Part shown: positions 32,411-47,035 of the stretch, piece after piece
How positions within the stretch are numbered: position 1 is the first letter of the stretch
Layout: each line of letters begins with the position of its first letter
Assembly (NCBI RefSeq): GCF_021155765.1
Contig: NC_060114.1
Coordinates: 9,109,501-9,173,500, forward strand
DNA: 64,000 nucleotides
Origin: Diprion similis
Lineage: Eukaryota; Arthropoda; Insecta; Hymenoptera; Diprionidae
Reading direction: 5' to 3'
Position numbers and translations under genes: made by a program
The notes under the pieces: generated by a model
What the model was told of the DNA's origin: nothing
What the model saw: only the letters and a program-made list of their open reading frames with translations
Database searches by the model: none

Positions 32411-35400
32411 GACGACTTTGAAAAGTGCTGCAATCAATTCTTTAGGGCACTATTCCGACGTAATTTTGCGAGGGAAATCGATTGAGCGCAGTCCCAATAC
32501 GCTGCGAGCAACGGATCGAAAGTTACAGCCAAAAAACTGCAGATTTTTATCGTCATTTCTTTGCTGTTGGTCCAACGCTTTTTTTAATGTGTTTTTTGAG
32601 TTCCTGGGGTTCCATTTGGCCAAGAAACGGTCATACAAATCAATTCAGCGACCAGAAATTTTCGGCTCCAAAAATCGCAAAAAAATGAGGCTAACCCCTT
32701 TGGATTTTTGGCGAAAATTTCGACGACTTTGAAAAGTGCTGCGATCAATTCTTTAGGGCACTATTCCGACGTAATTTTGCGAGAGAAATCGATTGAGCGC
32801 AGTCCCAATACGCTGCGAGCAACGGATCGAAAGTTACAGCCAAAAATCTGCAGATTTTTATCGTCATTTCTTTGCTGTTGGTCCAACGCTTTTTTTAATG
32901 TGTTTTTTGAGTTCCTGGGGTTCCATTTAGCTAAGAAACGGTCATACAAATCAATTCGACGACCAGAAATTTTCGGCTCCAAAAATCGCAAAAAAAGTAA
33001 GGCTAACCCCTTTGGATTTTTGGCAAAAATTTCGACGACTCTGAAAAGTGCTGCAATTAATTCTTTAGGGCACTATTCCGACGTAATTTTGCGAGAGAAA
33101 TCGATTGAGCGCAGTCCCAATACGCTGCGAGCAATGGATAGAAAGTTACAGCCAAAAAACTGCAGATTTCCATCGTCATTTCTCTGCTGTCTGTCCAACG
33201 CATTTTTTAATGTGTTTTTTGAGTTCCTGGGGTTCCAATTAGCCGAGAAACGGTCCTTCAAATCAATTCGGCGACCAGAAATTTTCGGCGCCAAAAATCG
33301 CAAAAAAAAGTAAGGCTAACCCCTTTGGATTTTTGGCGAAAATTTCGACGACTTTGAAAAGTGCTGCAATTAATTCTTTAGGGCACTATTCCGACGTAAT
33401 TTTGCGAGAGAAATCGATTGAGCGCAGTCCCAATACGCTGCGAGCAATGGATAGAAAGTTACAGCCAAAAAACTGCAGATTTCCATCGTCATTTCTCTGC
33501 TGTCTGTCCAACGCATTTTTTAATGTGTTTTTTGAGTTCCTGGGGTTCCAATTAGCCGAGAAACGGTCCTTCAAATCAATTCGGCGACCAGAAATTTTCG
33601 GCGCCAAAAATCGCAAAAAAAAGTAAGGCTAACCCCTTTGGATTTTTGGCGAAAATTTCGACGACTTTGAAAAGTGCTGCAATTAATTCTTTAGGGCACT
33701 ATTCCGACGTAATTTTGCGAGAGAAATCGATTGAGCGCAGTCCCAATACGCTGCGAGCAATGAATCGAAAGTTACAGCCAAAAAACTGCAGATTTCCATC
33801 GTCATTTCTCTGCTGTCTGTCCGACGCATTTTTTAATGTGTTTTTTGAGTTCCTGGGGTTCCAATTAGCCAAGAAACGGTCCTACAAATCAATTCGACGA
33901 CCAGAAATTTTCGGCTCTAAAAATCGCAAAAAAAGTAAGGCTAACCCCTTTGGATTTTTGGCGAAAATTTCGACGACTCTGAAAAGTGCTGCAATTAATT
34001 CTTTAGGGCACTATTCCGACGTAATTTTGCGAGAGAAATCGATTGAGCGCAGTCCCAATACGCTGCGAGCAATGGATAGAAAGTTACAGCCAAAAAACTG
34101 CAGATTTCCATCGTCATTTCTCTGCTGTCTGTCCAACGCATTTTTTGATGTGTTTTTTGAGTTCCTGGGGTTCCAATTAGCCGAGAAACGGTCCTACAAA
34201 TCAATTCGGCGACCAGAAATTTTCAGCGCCAAAAATCGCAAAAAAAAGTAAGGCTAACCCCTTTGGATTTTTGGCGAAAATTTCGACGACTTTGAAAAGT
34301 GCTGCGATCAATTCTTTAGGGCACTATTCCGACGTAATTTTGCGAGAGAAATCGATTGAGCGCAGTCCCAATACGCTGCGAGCAACGGATCGAAAGTTGC
34401 AGCCAAAAAACTGCAGATTTTTATTGTCATTTCTCTGCTGTTGGTCCAACGCTTTTTTTGATGTGTTTTTTGAGTTCCTGGGGTTCCATTCAGCCAAGAA
34501 GCGGTCCTACAAATCAATTCGGCGACCAGAAATTTTCGGCTCCAAAAATCGCAAAAAAAGGAAGGCTAACCCCTTTGGATTTTTCGCGAAAATTTCGACG
34601 ACTCTGAAAAGTGCTGCAATTAATTCTTTAGGGCACCATTCCGACGTAGTTTTGCGAGAGAAATCGATTGAGCGCAGTCCCAATACGCTGCGAGCAACGG
34701 ATCGAAAGTTACAGCCAAAATACTGCAGATTTTTATCGTCATTTCTTTGCTGTTGGTCCAACGCTTTTTTTAATGTGTTTTTTGAGTTCCTGGGGTTCCA
34801 TTTAGCCAAGAAACGGTCCTACAAATCAATTCGGCGACCAGAAATTTTTGGCTCCAAAAATCGCAGAAAAAGTAAGGCTAACCCCTTTGGATTTTTGGCG
34901 AAAATTTCGACGACTTTGAAAAGTGCTGCAATTAATTCTTTAGGGCACTATTCCGACGTAATTTTGCGAGAGAAATCGATTGAGCACAGTCCCAATACGC
35001 TGCGAGCAACGGATCGAAAGTTACAGCCAAAAAACTGCAGATTTTTATTGTCATTTCTCTGCTGTTGGTCCAACGCTTTTTTTGATGTGTTTTTTGAGTT
35101 CCTGGGGTTCCATTCAGCCAAGAAACGGTCCTACAAATCAATTCGGCGACCAGAAATTTTCGGCTCCAAAAATCGCAAAAAAAGGAAGGCTAACCCCTTT
35201 GGATTTTTCGCGAAAATTTCGACGACTCTGAAAAGTGCTGCAATTAATTCTTTAGGGCACCATTCCGACGTAATTTTGCGAGAGAAATCGATTGAGCGCA
35301 GTCCCAATACGCTGCGAGCAACGGATCGAAAGTTACAGCCAAAATACTGCGGATTTTTATCGTCATTTCTTTGCTGTTGGTCCAACGCTTTTTTTAATGT

Positions 35401-37009
35401 GTTTTTTGAGTTCCTGGGGTTCCATTTAGCCAAGAAACGGTCATACAAATCAATTCGGCGACCAGAAATTTTCGGCTCCAAAATCGCAAAAAAAGTAAGG
35501 CTAACCCCTTTGGATTTTTGGCGAAAATTTCGACGACTTTGAAAAGTGCTGCAATCAATTCTTTAGGGCACTATTCCGACGTAATTTTGCGAGGGAAATC
35601 GATTGAGCGCAGTCCCAATACGCTGCGAGCAACGGATCGAAAGTTACAGCCAAAAAACTGCAGATTTTTATTGTCAGTTCTCTGCTGTTGGTCCAACGCT
35701 TTTTTTTATGTGTTTTTCGAGTTCCTGGGGTTCCATTTAGCCTGGAAACGGTCCTACAAATCAATTCGGCGACCAGAAATTTTTGGCTCCAAAAATCGCA
35801 GAAAAAGTAAGGCTAACCCCTTTGGATTTTTGGCGAAAATTTCGACGACTTTGAAAAGTGCTGCAATTAATTCTTTAGGGCACTATTCCGACGTAATTTT
35901 GCGAGAGAAATCGATTGAGCACAGTCCCAATACGCTGCGAGCAATGGATCGAAAGTTACAGCCAAAAAACTGCAGATTTCCATCGTCATTTCTCTGCTGT
36001 CTGTCCGACGCATTTTTTAATGTGTTTTTTGAGTTCCTGGGGTTCCAATTAGCCAAGAAACGGTCCTACAAATCAATTCAACGACCAGAAATTTTCGGCT
36101 CCAAAAATCGCAAAAAAAGTAAGGCTAACCCCTTTGGATTTTTGGCGAAAATTTCGACGACTCTGGAAAGTGCTGCAATTAATTCTTTAGGGCACTATTC
36201 CGACGTAATTTTGCGAGAGAAATCGATTGAGCGCAGTCACAATACGCTGCGAGCAACGGATCGAAAGTTACAGCCAAAAAACTGCAGATTTTCATCGTCA
36301 TTTCTCTGCTGTTGGTCCTACGCTTTTTTTGATGTGTTTTTTGAGTTCCTGGGGTTCCATTTAGCCAAGAAACGGTCATACAAATCAATTCGGCGACCAG
36401 AAATTTTCGGCTTCAAAAATCGCAAAAAAAGTAAGGCTAACCCCTTTGGATTTTTGGCGAAAATTTCGACGACTTTGAAAAGTGCTGCGATCAATTCTTG
36501 AGGGCACTATTCCGACGTAATTTTGCGAGAGAAATCGATTGAGCGCAGTCCCAATACGTTGCGAGCAACGGATCGAAAGTTACAGCCAAAAAACTGCAGA
36601 TTTTTATTGTCATTTCTCTGCTGTTGGTCCAACGCTTTTTTTGATGTGTTTTTTGAGTTCCTGGGGTTCCATTCAGCCAAGAAACGTTCCTACAAATCAA
36701 TTCGGCGACCAGAAATTTTCGACTCCAAAAATCGCAAAAAAAGGAAGGCTAACCCCTTTGGATTTTTCGCGAAAATCTCGACGACTCTGAAAAGTGATGC
36801 AATTAATTCTTGAGGGCACCATTCCGACGTAATTTTGCGAGAGAAATCGATTGAGCGCAGTCCCAATACGCTGCGAGCAACGGATCGAAAGTTACAGCCA
36901 AAAATCTGCAGATTTTTATCGTCATTTCTTTGCTGTTGGTCCAACGCTTTTTTTAATGTGTTTTTTGAGTTCCTGGGGTTCCATTTAGCCAAGAAACGGT
37001 CATACAAAT

Positions 37010-40000
37010 CAATTCGGCGACCAGAAATTTTCGGCTCCAAAAATCGCAAAAAAAGTAAGGCTAACCCCTTTGGATTTTTGGCGAAAATTTCGACGACTTT
37101 GAAAAGTGCTGCAATCAATTCTTTAGGGCACTATTCCGACGTAATTTTGCGAGGGAAATCGATTGAGCGCAGTGCCAATACGCTGCGAGCAACGGATCGA
37201 AAGTTACAGCCAAAAAACTGCAGATTTTTATCGTCATTTCTTTGCTGTTGGTCCAACGCTTTTTTTAATGTGTTTTTTGAGTTCCTGGGGTTCCATTTCG
37301 CCAAGAAACGGTCATACAAATCAATTCAGCGACCAGAAATTTTCGGCTCCAAAAATCGCAAAAAAAGTGAGGCTAACCCCTTTGGATTTTTGGCGAAAAT
37401 TTCGACGACTTTGAAAAGTGCTGCGATCAATTCTTTAGGGCACTATTCCGACGTAATTTTGCGAGAGAAATCGATTGAGCGCAGTCACAATACGCTGCGA
37501 GCAACGGATCGAAAGTTACAGCCAAAAATCTGCAGATTTTTATCGTCATTTCTTTGCTGTTGGTCCAACGCTTTTTTTAATGTGTTTTTTGAGTTCCTGG
37601 GGTTCCATTTAGCCAAGAAACGGTCATACAAATCAATTCGGCGACCAGAAATTTTCGGCTCCAAAAATCGCAAAAAAAGTAAGGCTAACCCCTTTGGATT
37701 TTTGGCGAAAATTTCGACGACTTTGAAAAGTGCTGCGATCAATTCTTGAGGGCACTATTCCGACGTAATTTTGCGAGAGAAATCGATTGAGCGCAGTCCC
37801 AATACGTTGCGAGCAACGGATCGAAAGTTACAGCCAAAAAACTGCAGATTTTTATTGTCATTTCTCTGCTGTTGGTCCAACGCTTTTTTTGATGTGTTTT
37901 TTGAGTTCCTGGGGTTCCATTCAGCCAAGAAACGTTCCTACAAATCAATTCGGCGACCAGAAATTTTCGACTCCAAAAATCGCAAAAAAAGGAAGGCTAA
38001 CCCCTTTGGATTTTTCGCGAAAATCTCGACGACTCTGAAAAGTGATGCAATTAATTCTTGAGGGCACCATTCCGACGTAATTTTGCGAGAGAAATCGATT
38101 GAGCGCAGTCCCAATACGCTGCGAGCAACGGATCGAAAGTTACAGCCAAAAATCTGCAGATTTTTATCGTCATTTCTTTGCTGTTGGTCCAACGCTTTTT
38201 TTAATGTGTTTTTTGAGTTCCTGGGGTTCCATTTAGCCAAGAAACGGTCATACAAATCAATTCGGCGACCAGAAATTTTCGGCTCCAAAAATCGCAAAAA
38301 AAGTAAGGCTAACCCCTTTGGATTTTTGGCGAAAATTTCGACGACTTTGAAAAGTGCTGCAATCAATTCTTTAGGGCACTATTCCGACGTAATTTTGCGA
38401 GGGAAATCGATTGAGCGCAGTGCCAATACGCTGCGAGCAACGGATCGAAAGTTACAGCCAAAAATCTGCAGATTTTTATCGTCATTTCTTTGCTGTTGGT
38501 CCAACGCTTTTTTTAATGTGTTTTTTGAGTTCCTGGGGTTCCATTTAGCCAAGAAACGGTCATACAAATCAATTCGGCGACCAGAAATTTTCGGCTCCAA
38601 AAATCGCAAAAAAAGTAAGGCTAACCCCTTTGGATTTTTGGCGAAAATTTCGACGACTTTGAAAAGTGCTGCAATCAATTCTTTAGGGCACTATTCCGAC
38701 GTAATTTTGCGAGGGAAATCGATTGAGCGCAGTCCCAATACGCTGCGAGCAACGGATCGAAAGTTACAGCCAAAAAACTGCAGATTTTTATCGTCATTTC
38801 TTTGCTGTTGGTCCAACGCTTTTTTTAATGTGTTTTTTGAGTTCCTGGGGTTCCATTTGGCCAAGAAACGGTCATACAAATCAATTCAGCGACCAGAAAT
38901 TTTCGGCTCCAAAAATCGCAAAAAAATGAGGCTAACCCCTTTGGATTTTTGGCGAAAATTTCGACGACTTTGAAAAGTGCTGCGATCAATTCTTTAGGGC
39001 ACTATTCCGACGTAATTTTGCGAGAGAAATCAATTGAGCGCAGTCCCAATACGCTGCGAGCAACGGATCGAAAGTTACAGCCAAAAATCTGCAGATTTTT
39101 ATCGTCATTTCTTTGCTGTTGGTCCAACGCTTTTTTTAATGTGTTTTTTGAGTTCCTGGGGTTCCATTTAGCTAAGAAACGGTCATACAAATCAATTCGA
39201 CGACCAGAAATTTTCGGCTCCAAAAATCGCAAAAAAAGTAAGGCTAACCCCTTTGGATTTATGGCAAAAATTTCGACGACTCTGAAAAGTGCTGCAATTA
39301 ATTCTTTAGGGCACTATTCCGACGTAATTTTGCGAGAAAAATCGATTGAGCGCAGTCCCAATACGCTGCGAGCAACGGATCAAAAGTTACAGCCAAAAAT
39401 CTGCAGATTTTTATCGTCATTTCTTTGCTGTTGGTCCAACGCTTTTTTTAGTGTGTTTTTTGAGTTCCTGGGGTTCCATTTAGCCAAGAAACAGTCATAC
39501 AAATCAATTCGGCGACCAGAAATTTTCGGCTTCAAAAATCGCAAAAAAAGTAAGGCTAACCCCTTTGGATTTTTGGCGAAAATTTCGACGACTTTGAAAA
39601 GTGCTGCAATTAATTCTTTAGGGCACTATTCCGACGTAATTTTGCGAGAGAAATCGATTGAGCGCAGTCCCAATACGCTGCGAGCAATGGATCGAAAGTT
39701 ACAGCCAAAAAACTGCAGATTTCCATCGTCATTTCTCTGCTGTCTGTCCGACGCATTTTTTAATGTGTTTTTTGAGTTCCTGGGGTTCCAATTAGCCAAG
39801 AAACGGTCCTACAAATCAATTCGACGACCAGAAATTTTCGGCTCTAAAAATCGCAGAAAAAGTAAGGCTAACCCCTTTGGATTTTTGGCGAAAATTTCGA
39901 CGACTCTGAAAAGTGCTGCAATTAATTCTTTAGGGCACTATTCCGACGTAATTTTGCGAGAGAAATCGATTGAGCGCAGTCCCAATACGCTGCGAGCAAT

Positions 40001-43000
40001 GGATAGAAAGTTACAGCCAAAAAACTGCAGATTTCCATCGTCATTTCTCTGCTGTCTGTCCAACGCATTTTTTGATGTGTTTTTTGAGTTCCTGGGGTTC
40101 CAATTAGCCGAGAAACGGTCCTACAAATCAATTCGGCGACCAGAAATTTTCAGCGCCAAAAATCGCAAAAAAAAGTAAGGCTAACCCCTTTGGATTTTTG
40201 GCGAAAATTTCGACGACTCTGAAAAGTGCTGCGATCAATTCTTTAGGGCACTATTCCGACGTAATTTTGCGAGAGAAATCGATTTAGCGCAGTCCCAATA
40301 CGCTGCGAGCAACGGATCGAAAGTTACAGCCAAAAAACTGCAGATTTTTATTGTCATTTCTCTGCTGTTGGTCCAACGCTTTTTTTGATGTGTTTTTTGA
40401 GTTCCTGGGGTTCCATTCAGCCAAGAAACGGTCCTACAAATCAATTCGGCGACCAGAAATTTTCGGCTCCAAAAATCGCAAAAAAAGGAAGGCTAACCCC
40501 TTTGGATTTTTCGCGAAAATTTCGACGACTCTGAAAAGTGCTGCAATTAATTCTTTAGGGCACCATTCCGACGTAGTTTTGCGAGAGAAATCGATTGAGC
40601 GCAGTCCCAATACGCTGCGAGCAACGGATCGAAAGTTACAGCCAAAATACTGCAGATTTTTATCGTCATTTCTTTGCTGTTGGTCCAACGCTTTTTTTAA
40701 TGTGTTTTTTGAGTTCCTGGGGTTCCATTTAGCCAAGAAACGGTCATACAAATCAATTCGGCGACCAGAAATTTTCGGCTCCAAAATCGCAAAAAAAGTA
40801 AGGCTAACCCCTTTGGATTTTTGGCGAAAATTTCGACGACTTTGAAAAGTGCTGCAATCAATTCTTTAGGGCACTATTCCGACGTAATTTTGCGAGGGAA
40901 ATCGATTGAGCGCAGTCCCAATACGCTGCGAGCAACGGATCGGAAGTTACAGCCAAAAAACTGCAGATTTTTATTGTCATTTCTCTGCTGCTGGTCCAAC
41001 GCTTTTTTTTATGTGTTTTTTGAGTTCCTGGGGTTCCATTTAGCCTATAAACGGTCTTACAAATCGATTCGGCGACCAGAAATTTTCGGCTCCAAAAATC
41101 GCAAAAAATGTAAGGCTAACCCCTTTGGATTTTTGGCGAAAATTTCGACGACTCTAAAAAGTGCTGCAATTAATTCTTTAGGGCACTATTCCGACGTAAT
41201 TTTGCGAGAGAAATCGATCGAGCGCAGTCCCAATACGCTGCGAGCAATAGATCGAAAGTTACAGCCAAAAAACTGCAGATTTCCATCGTCATTTCTCTGC
41301 TGTCTGTCCGACGCATTTTTTGATGTGTTTTTTGAGTTCCTGGGGTTCCAATTAGCCAAGAAACGGTCCTACAAATCAATTCAACGACCAGAAATTTTCG
41401 GCTCCAAAAATCGCAAAAAAAGTAAGGCTAACCCCTTTGGATTTTTGGCGAAAATTTCGACGACTCTGGAAAGTGCTGCAATTCATTCTTTAGGGCACTA
41501 TTCCGACGTAATTTTGCGAGAGAAATCGATTGAGCGCAGTCCCAATACGCTGCGAGCAACGGATCGAAAGTTACAGCCAAAAAACTGCAGATTTTTATTG
41601 TCAGTTCTCTGCTGTTGGTCCAACGCTTTTTTTTATGTGTTTTTCGAGTTCCTGGGGTTCCATTTAGCCTGGAAACGGTCCTACAAATCAATTCGGCGAC
41701 CAGAAATTTTTGGCTCCAAAAATCGCAGAAAAAGTAAGGCTAACCCCTTTGGATTTTTGGCGAAAATTTCGACGACTTTGAAAAGTGCTGCAATTAGTTC
41801 TTTAGGGCACTATTCCGACGTAATTTTGCGAGAGAAATCGATTGAGCACAGTCCCAATACGCTGCGAGCAATGGATCGAAAGTTACAGCCAAAAAACTGC
41901 AGATTTCCATCGTCATTTCTCTGCTGTCTGTCCGACGCATTTTTTAATGTGTTTTTTGAGTTCCTGGGGTTCCATTCAGCCAAGAAACGGTCCTACAAAT
42001 CAATTCGGCGACCAGAAATTTTCGGCTCCAAAAATCGCAAAAAAAGTAAGGCTAACCCCTTTGGATTTTTGGCGAAAATTTCGACGACTTTGAAAAGTGC
42101 TGCAATCAATTCTTTAGGGCACTATTCCGACGTAATTTTGCGAGGGAAATCGATTGAGCGCAGTGCCAATACGCTGCGAGCAACGGATCGAAAGTTACAG
42201 CCAAAAAACTGCAGATTTTTATCGTCATTTCTTTGCTGTTGGTCCAACGCTTTTTTTAATGTGTTTTTTGAGTTCCTGGGGTTCCATTTCGCCAAGAAAC
42301 GGTCATACAAATCAATTCAGCGACCAGAAATTTTCGGCTCCAAAAATCGCAAAAAAAGTGAGGCTAACCCCTTTGGATTTTTGGCGAAAATTTCGACGAC
42401 TTTGAAAAGTGCTGCGATCAATTCTTTAGGGCACTATTCCGACGTAATTTTGCGAGAGAAATCGATTGAGCGCAGTCACAATACGCTGCGAGCAACGGAT
42501 CGAAAGTTACAGCCAAAAATCTGCAGATTTTTATCGTCATTTCTTTGCTGTTGGTCCAACGCTTTTTTTAATGTGTTTTTTGAGTTCCTGGGGTTCCATT
42601 TAGCCAAGAAACGGTCATACAAATCAATTCGGCGACCAGAAATTTTCGGCTCCAAAAATCGCAAAAAAAGTAAGGCTAACCCCTTTGGATTTTTGGCGAA
42701 AATTTCGACGACTTTGAAAAGTGCTGCGATCAATTCTTGAGGGCACTATTCCGACGTAATTTTGCGAGAGAAATCGATTGAGCGCAGTCCCAATACGTTG
42801 CGAGCAACGGATCGAAAGTTACAGCCAAAAAACTGCAGATTTTTATTGTCATTTCTCTGCTGTTGGTCCAACGCTTTTTTTGATGTGTTTTTTGAGTTCC
42901 TGGGGTTCCATTCAGCCAAGAAACGTTCCTACAAATCAATTCGGCGACCAGAAATTTTCGACTCCAAAAATCGCAAAAAAAGGAAGGCTAACCCCTTTGG

Positions 43001-46000
43001 ATTTTTCGCGAAAATCTCGACGACTCTGAAAAGTGATGCAATTAATTCTTGAGGGCACCATTCCGACGTAATTTTGCGAGAGAAATCGATTGAGCGCAGT
43101 CCCAATACGCTGCGAGCAACGGATCGAAAGTTACAGCCAAAAATCTGCAGATTTTTATCGTCATTTCTTTGCTGTTGGTCCAACGCTTTTTTTAATGTGT
43201 TTTTTGAGTTCCTGGGGTTCCATTTAGCCAAGAAACGGTCATACAAATCAATTCGGCGACCAGAAATTTTCGGCTCCAAAAATCGCAAAAAAAGTAAGGC
43301 TAACCCCTTTGGATTTTTGGCGAAAATTTCGACGACTTTGAAAAGTGCTGCAATCAATTCTTTAGGGCACTATTCCGACGTAATTTTGCGAGGGAAATCG
43401 ATTGAGCGCAGTGCCAATACGCTGCGAGCAACGGATCGAAAGTTACAGCCAAAAATCTGCAGATTTTTATCGTCATTTCTTTGCTGTTGGTCCAACGCTT
43501 TTTTTAATGTGTTTTTTGAGTTCCTGGGGTTCCATTTAGCCAAGAAACGGTCATACAAATCAATTCGGCGACCAGAAATTTTCGGCTCCAAAAATCGCAA
43601 AAAAAGTAAGGCTAACCCCTTTGGATTTTTGGCGAAAATTTCGACGACTTTGAAAAGTGCTGCAATCAATTCTTTAGGGCACTATTCCGACGTAATTTTG
43701 CGAGGGAAATCGATTGAGCGCAGTCCCAATACGCTGCGAGCAACGGATCGAAAGTTACAGCCAAAAAACTGCAGATTTTTATCGTCATTTCTTTGCTGTT
43801 GGTCCAACGCTTTTTTTAATGTGTTTTTTGAGTTCCTGGGGTTCCATTTGGCCAAGAAACGGTCATACAAATCAATTCAGCGACCAGAAATTTTCGGCTC
43901 CAAAAATCGCAAAAAAATGAGGCTAACCCCTTTGGATTTTTGGCGAAAATTTCGACGACTTTGAAAAGTGCTGCGATCAATTCTTTAGGGCACTATTCCG
44001 ACGTAATTTTGCGAGAGAAATCAATTGAGCGCAGTCCCAATACGCTGCGAGCAACGGATCGAAAGTTACAGCCAAAAATCTGCAGATTTTTATCGTCATT
44101 TCTTTGCTGTTGGTCCAACGCTTTTTTTAATGTGTTTTTTGAGTTCCTGGGGTTCCATTTAGCTAAGAAACGGTCATACAAATCAATTCGACGACCAGAA
44201 ATTTTCGGCTCCAAAAATCGCAAAAAAAGTAAGGCTAACCCCTTTGGATTTATGGCAAAAATTTCGACGACTCTGAAAAGTGCTGCAATTAATTCTTTAG
44301 GGCACTATTCCGACGTAATTTTGCGAGAAAAATCGATTGAGCGCAGTCCCAATACGCTGCGAGCAACGGATCAAAAGTTACAGCCAAAAATCTGCAGATT
44401 TTTATCGTCATTTCTTTGCTGTTGGTCCAACGCTTTTTTTAGTGTGTTTTTTGAGTTCCTGGGGTTCCATTTAGCCAAGAAACAGTCATACAAATCAATT
44501 CGGCGACCAGAAATTTTCGGCTTCAAAAATCGCAAAAAAAGTAAGGCTAACCCCTTTGGATTTTTGGCGAAAATTTCGACGACTTTGAAAAGTGCTGCAA
44601 TTAATTCTTTAGGGCACTATTCCGACGTAATTTTGCGAGAGAAATCGATTGAGCGCAGTCCCAATACGCTGCGAGCAATGGATCGAAAGTTACAGCCAAA
44701 AAACTGCAGATTTCCATCGTCATTTCTCTGCTGTCTGTCCGACGCATTTTTTAATGTGTTTTTTGAGTTCCTGGGGTTCCAATTAGCCAAGAAACGGTCC
44801 TACAAATCAATTCGACGACCAGAAATTTTCGGCTCTAAAAATCGCAGAAAAAGTAAGGCTAACCCCTTTGGATTTTTGGCGAAAATTTCGACGACTCTGA
44901 AAAGTGCTGCAATTAATTCTTTAGGGCACTATTCCGACGTAATTTTGCGAGAGAAATCGATTGAGCGCAGTCCCAATACGCTGCGAGCAATGGATAGAAA
45001 GTTACAGCCAAAAAACTGCAGATTTCCATCGTCATTTCTCTGCTGTCTGTCCAACGCATTTTTTGATGTGTTTTTTGAGTTCCTGGGGTTCCAATTAGCC
45101 GAGAAACGGTCCTACAAATCAATTCGGCGACCAGAAATTTTCAGCGCCAAAAATCGCAAAAAAAAGTAAGGCTAACCCCTTTGGATTTTTGGCGAAAATT
45201 TCGACGACTCTGAAAAGTGCTGCGATCAATTCTTTAGGGCACTATTCCGACGTAATTTTGCGAGAGAAATCGATTTAGCGCAGTCCCAATACGCTGCGAG
45301 CAACGGATCGAAAGTTACAGCCAAAAAACTGCAGATTTTTATTGTCATTTCTCTGCTGTTGGTCCAACGCTTTTTTTGATGTGTTTTTTGAGTTCCTGGG
45401 GTTCCATTCAGCCAAGAAACGGTCCTACAAATCAATTCGGCGACCAGAAATTTTCGGCTCCAAAAATCGCAAAAAAAGGAAGGCTAACCCCTTTGGATTT
45501 TTCGCGAAAATTTCGACGACTCTGAAAAGTGCTGCAATTAATTCTTCAGGGCACCATTCCGACGTAGTTTTGCGAGAGAAATCGATTGAGCGCAGTCCCA
45601 ATACGCTGCGAGCAACGGATCGAAAGTTACAGCCAAAATACTGCAGATTTTTATCGTCATTTCTTTGCTGTTGGTCCAACGCTTTTTTTAATGTGTTTTT
45701 TGAGTTCCTGGGGTTCCATTTAGCCAAGAAACGGTCATACAAATCAATTCGGCGACCAGAAATTTTCGGCTCCAAAATCGCAAAAAAAGTAAGGCTAACC
45801 CCTTTGGATTTTTGGCGAAAATTTCGACGACTTTGAAAAGTGCTGCAATCAATTCTTTAGGGCACTATTCCGACGTAATTTTGCGAGGGAAATCGATTGA
45901 GCGCAGTCCCAATACGCTGCGAGCAACGGATCGGAAGTTACAGCCAAAAAACTGCAGATTTTTATTGTCATTTCTCTGCTGCTGGTCCAACGCTTTTTTT

Positions 46001-47035
46001 TATGTGTTTTTTGAGTTCCTGGGGTTCCATTTAGCCTATAAACGGTCTTACAAATCGATTCGGCGACCAGAAATTTTCGGCTCCAAAAATCGCAAAAAAT
46101 GTAAGGCTAACCCCTTTGGATTTTTGGCGAAAATTTCGACGACTCTAAAAAGTGCTGCAATTAATTCTTTAGGGCACTATTCCGACGTAATTTTGCGAGA
46201 GAAATCGATCGAGCGCAGTCCCAATACGCTGCGAGCAATAGATCGAAAGTTACAGCCAAAAAACTGCAGATTTCCATCGTCATTTCTCTGCTGTCTGTCC
46301 GACGCATTTTTTGATGTGTTTTTTGAGTTCCTGGGGTTCCAATTAGCCAAGAAACGGTCCTACAAATCAATTCAACGACCAGAAATTTTCGGCTCCAAAA
46401 ATCGCAAAAAAAGTAAGGCTAACCCCTTTGGATTTTTGGCGAAAATTTCGACGACTCTGGAAAGTGCTGCAATTCATTCTTTAGGGCACTATTCCGACGT
46501 AATTTTGCGAGAGAAATCGATTGAGCGCAGTCCCAATACGCTGCGAGCAACGGATCGAAAGTTACAGCCAAAAAACTGCAGATTTTTATTGTCAGTTCTC
46601 TGCTGTTGGTCCAACGCTTTTTTTTATGTGTTTTTCGAGTTCCTGGGGTTCCATTTAGCCTGGAAACGGTCCTACAAATCAATTCGGCGACCAGAAATTT
46701 TTGGCTCCAAAAATCGCAGAAAAAGTAAGGCTAACCCCTTTGGATTTTTGGCGAAAATTTCGACGACTTTGAAAAGTGCTGCAATTAGTTCTTTAGGGCA
46801 CTATTCCGACGTAATTTTGCGAGAGAAATCGATTGAGCACAGTCCCAATACGCTGCGAGCAATGGATCGAAAGTTACAGCCAAAAAACTGCAGATTTCCA
46901 TCGTCATTTCTCTGCTGTCTGTCCGACGCATTTTTTAATGTGTTTTTTGAGTTCCTGGGGTTCCATTCAGCCAAGAAACGGTCCTACAAATCAATTCGGC
47001 GACCAGAAATTTTCGGCTCCAAAAATCGCAAAAAA
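37010..47035 (+). repeat. 4,991-bp higher-order tandem duplication in the satellite
   Basis: Copy 1 is about 37010-42000 and copy 2 about 42001-47035, the second being a shift of 4,991 bp (16 monomers less one base). Monomer-specific variants line up along the whole length; for example the 409-residue open frame at 38949-40178 recurs unchanged at 43940-45169. I noticed one substitution (40556 T, 45547 C). Identity breaks at about 36980 versus 41985 on the left and at about 42046 versus 47037 on the right. Confidence 0.9.
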
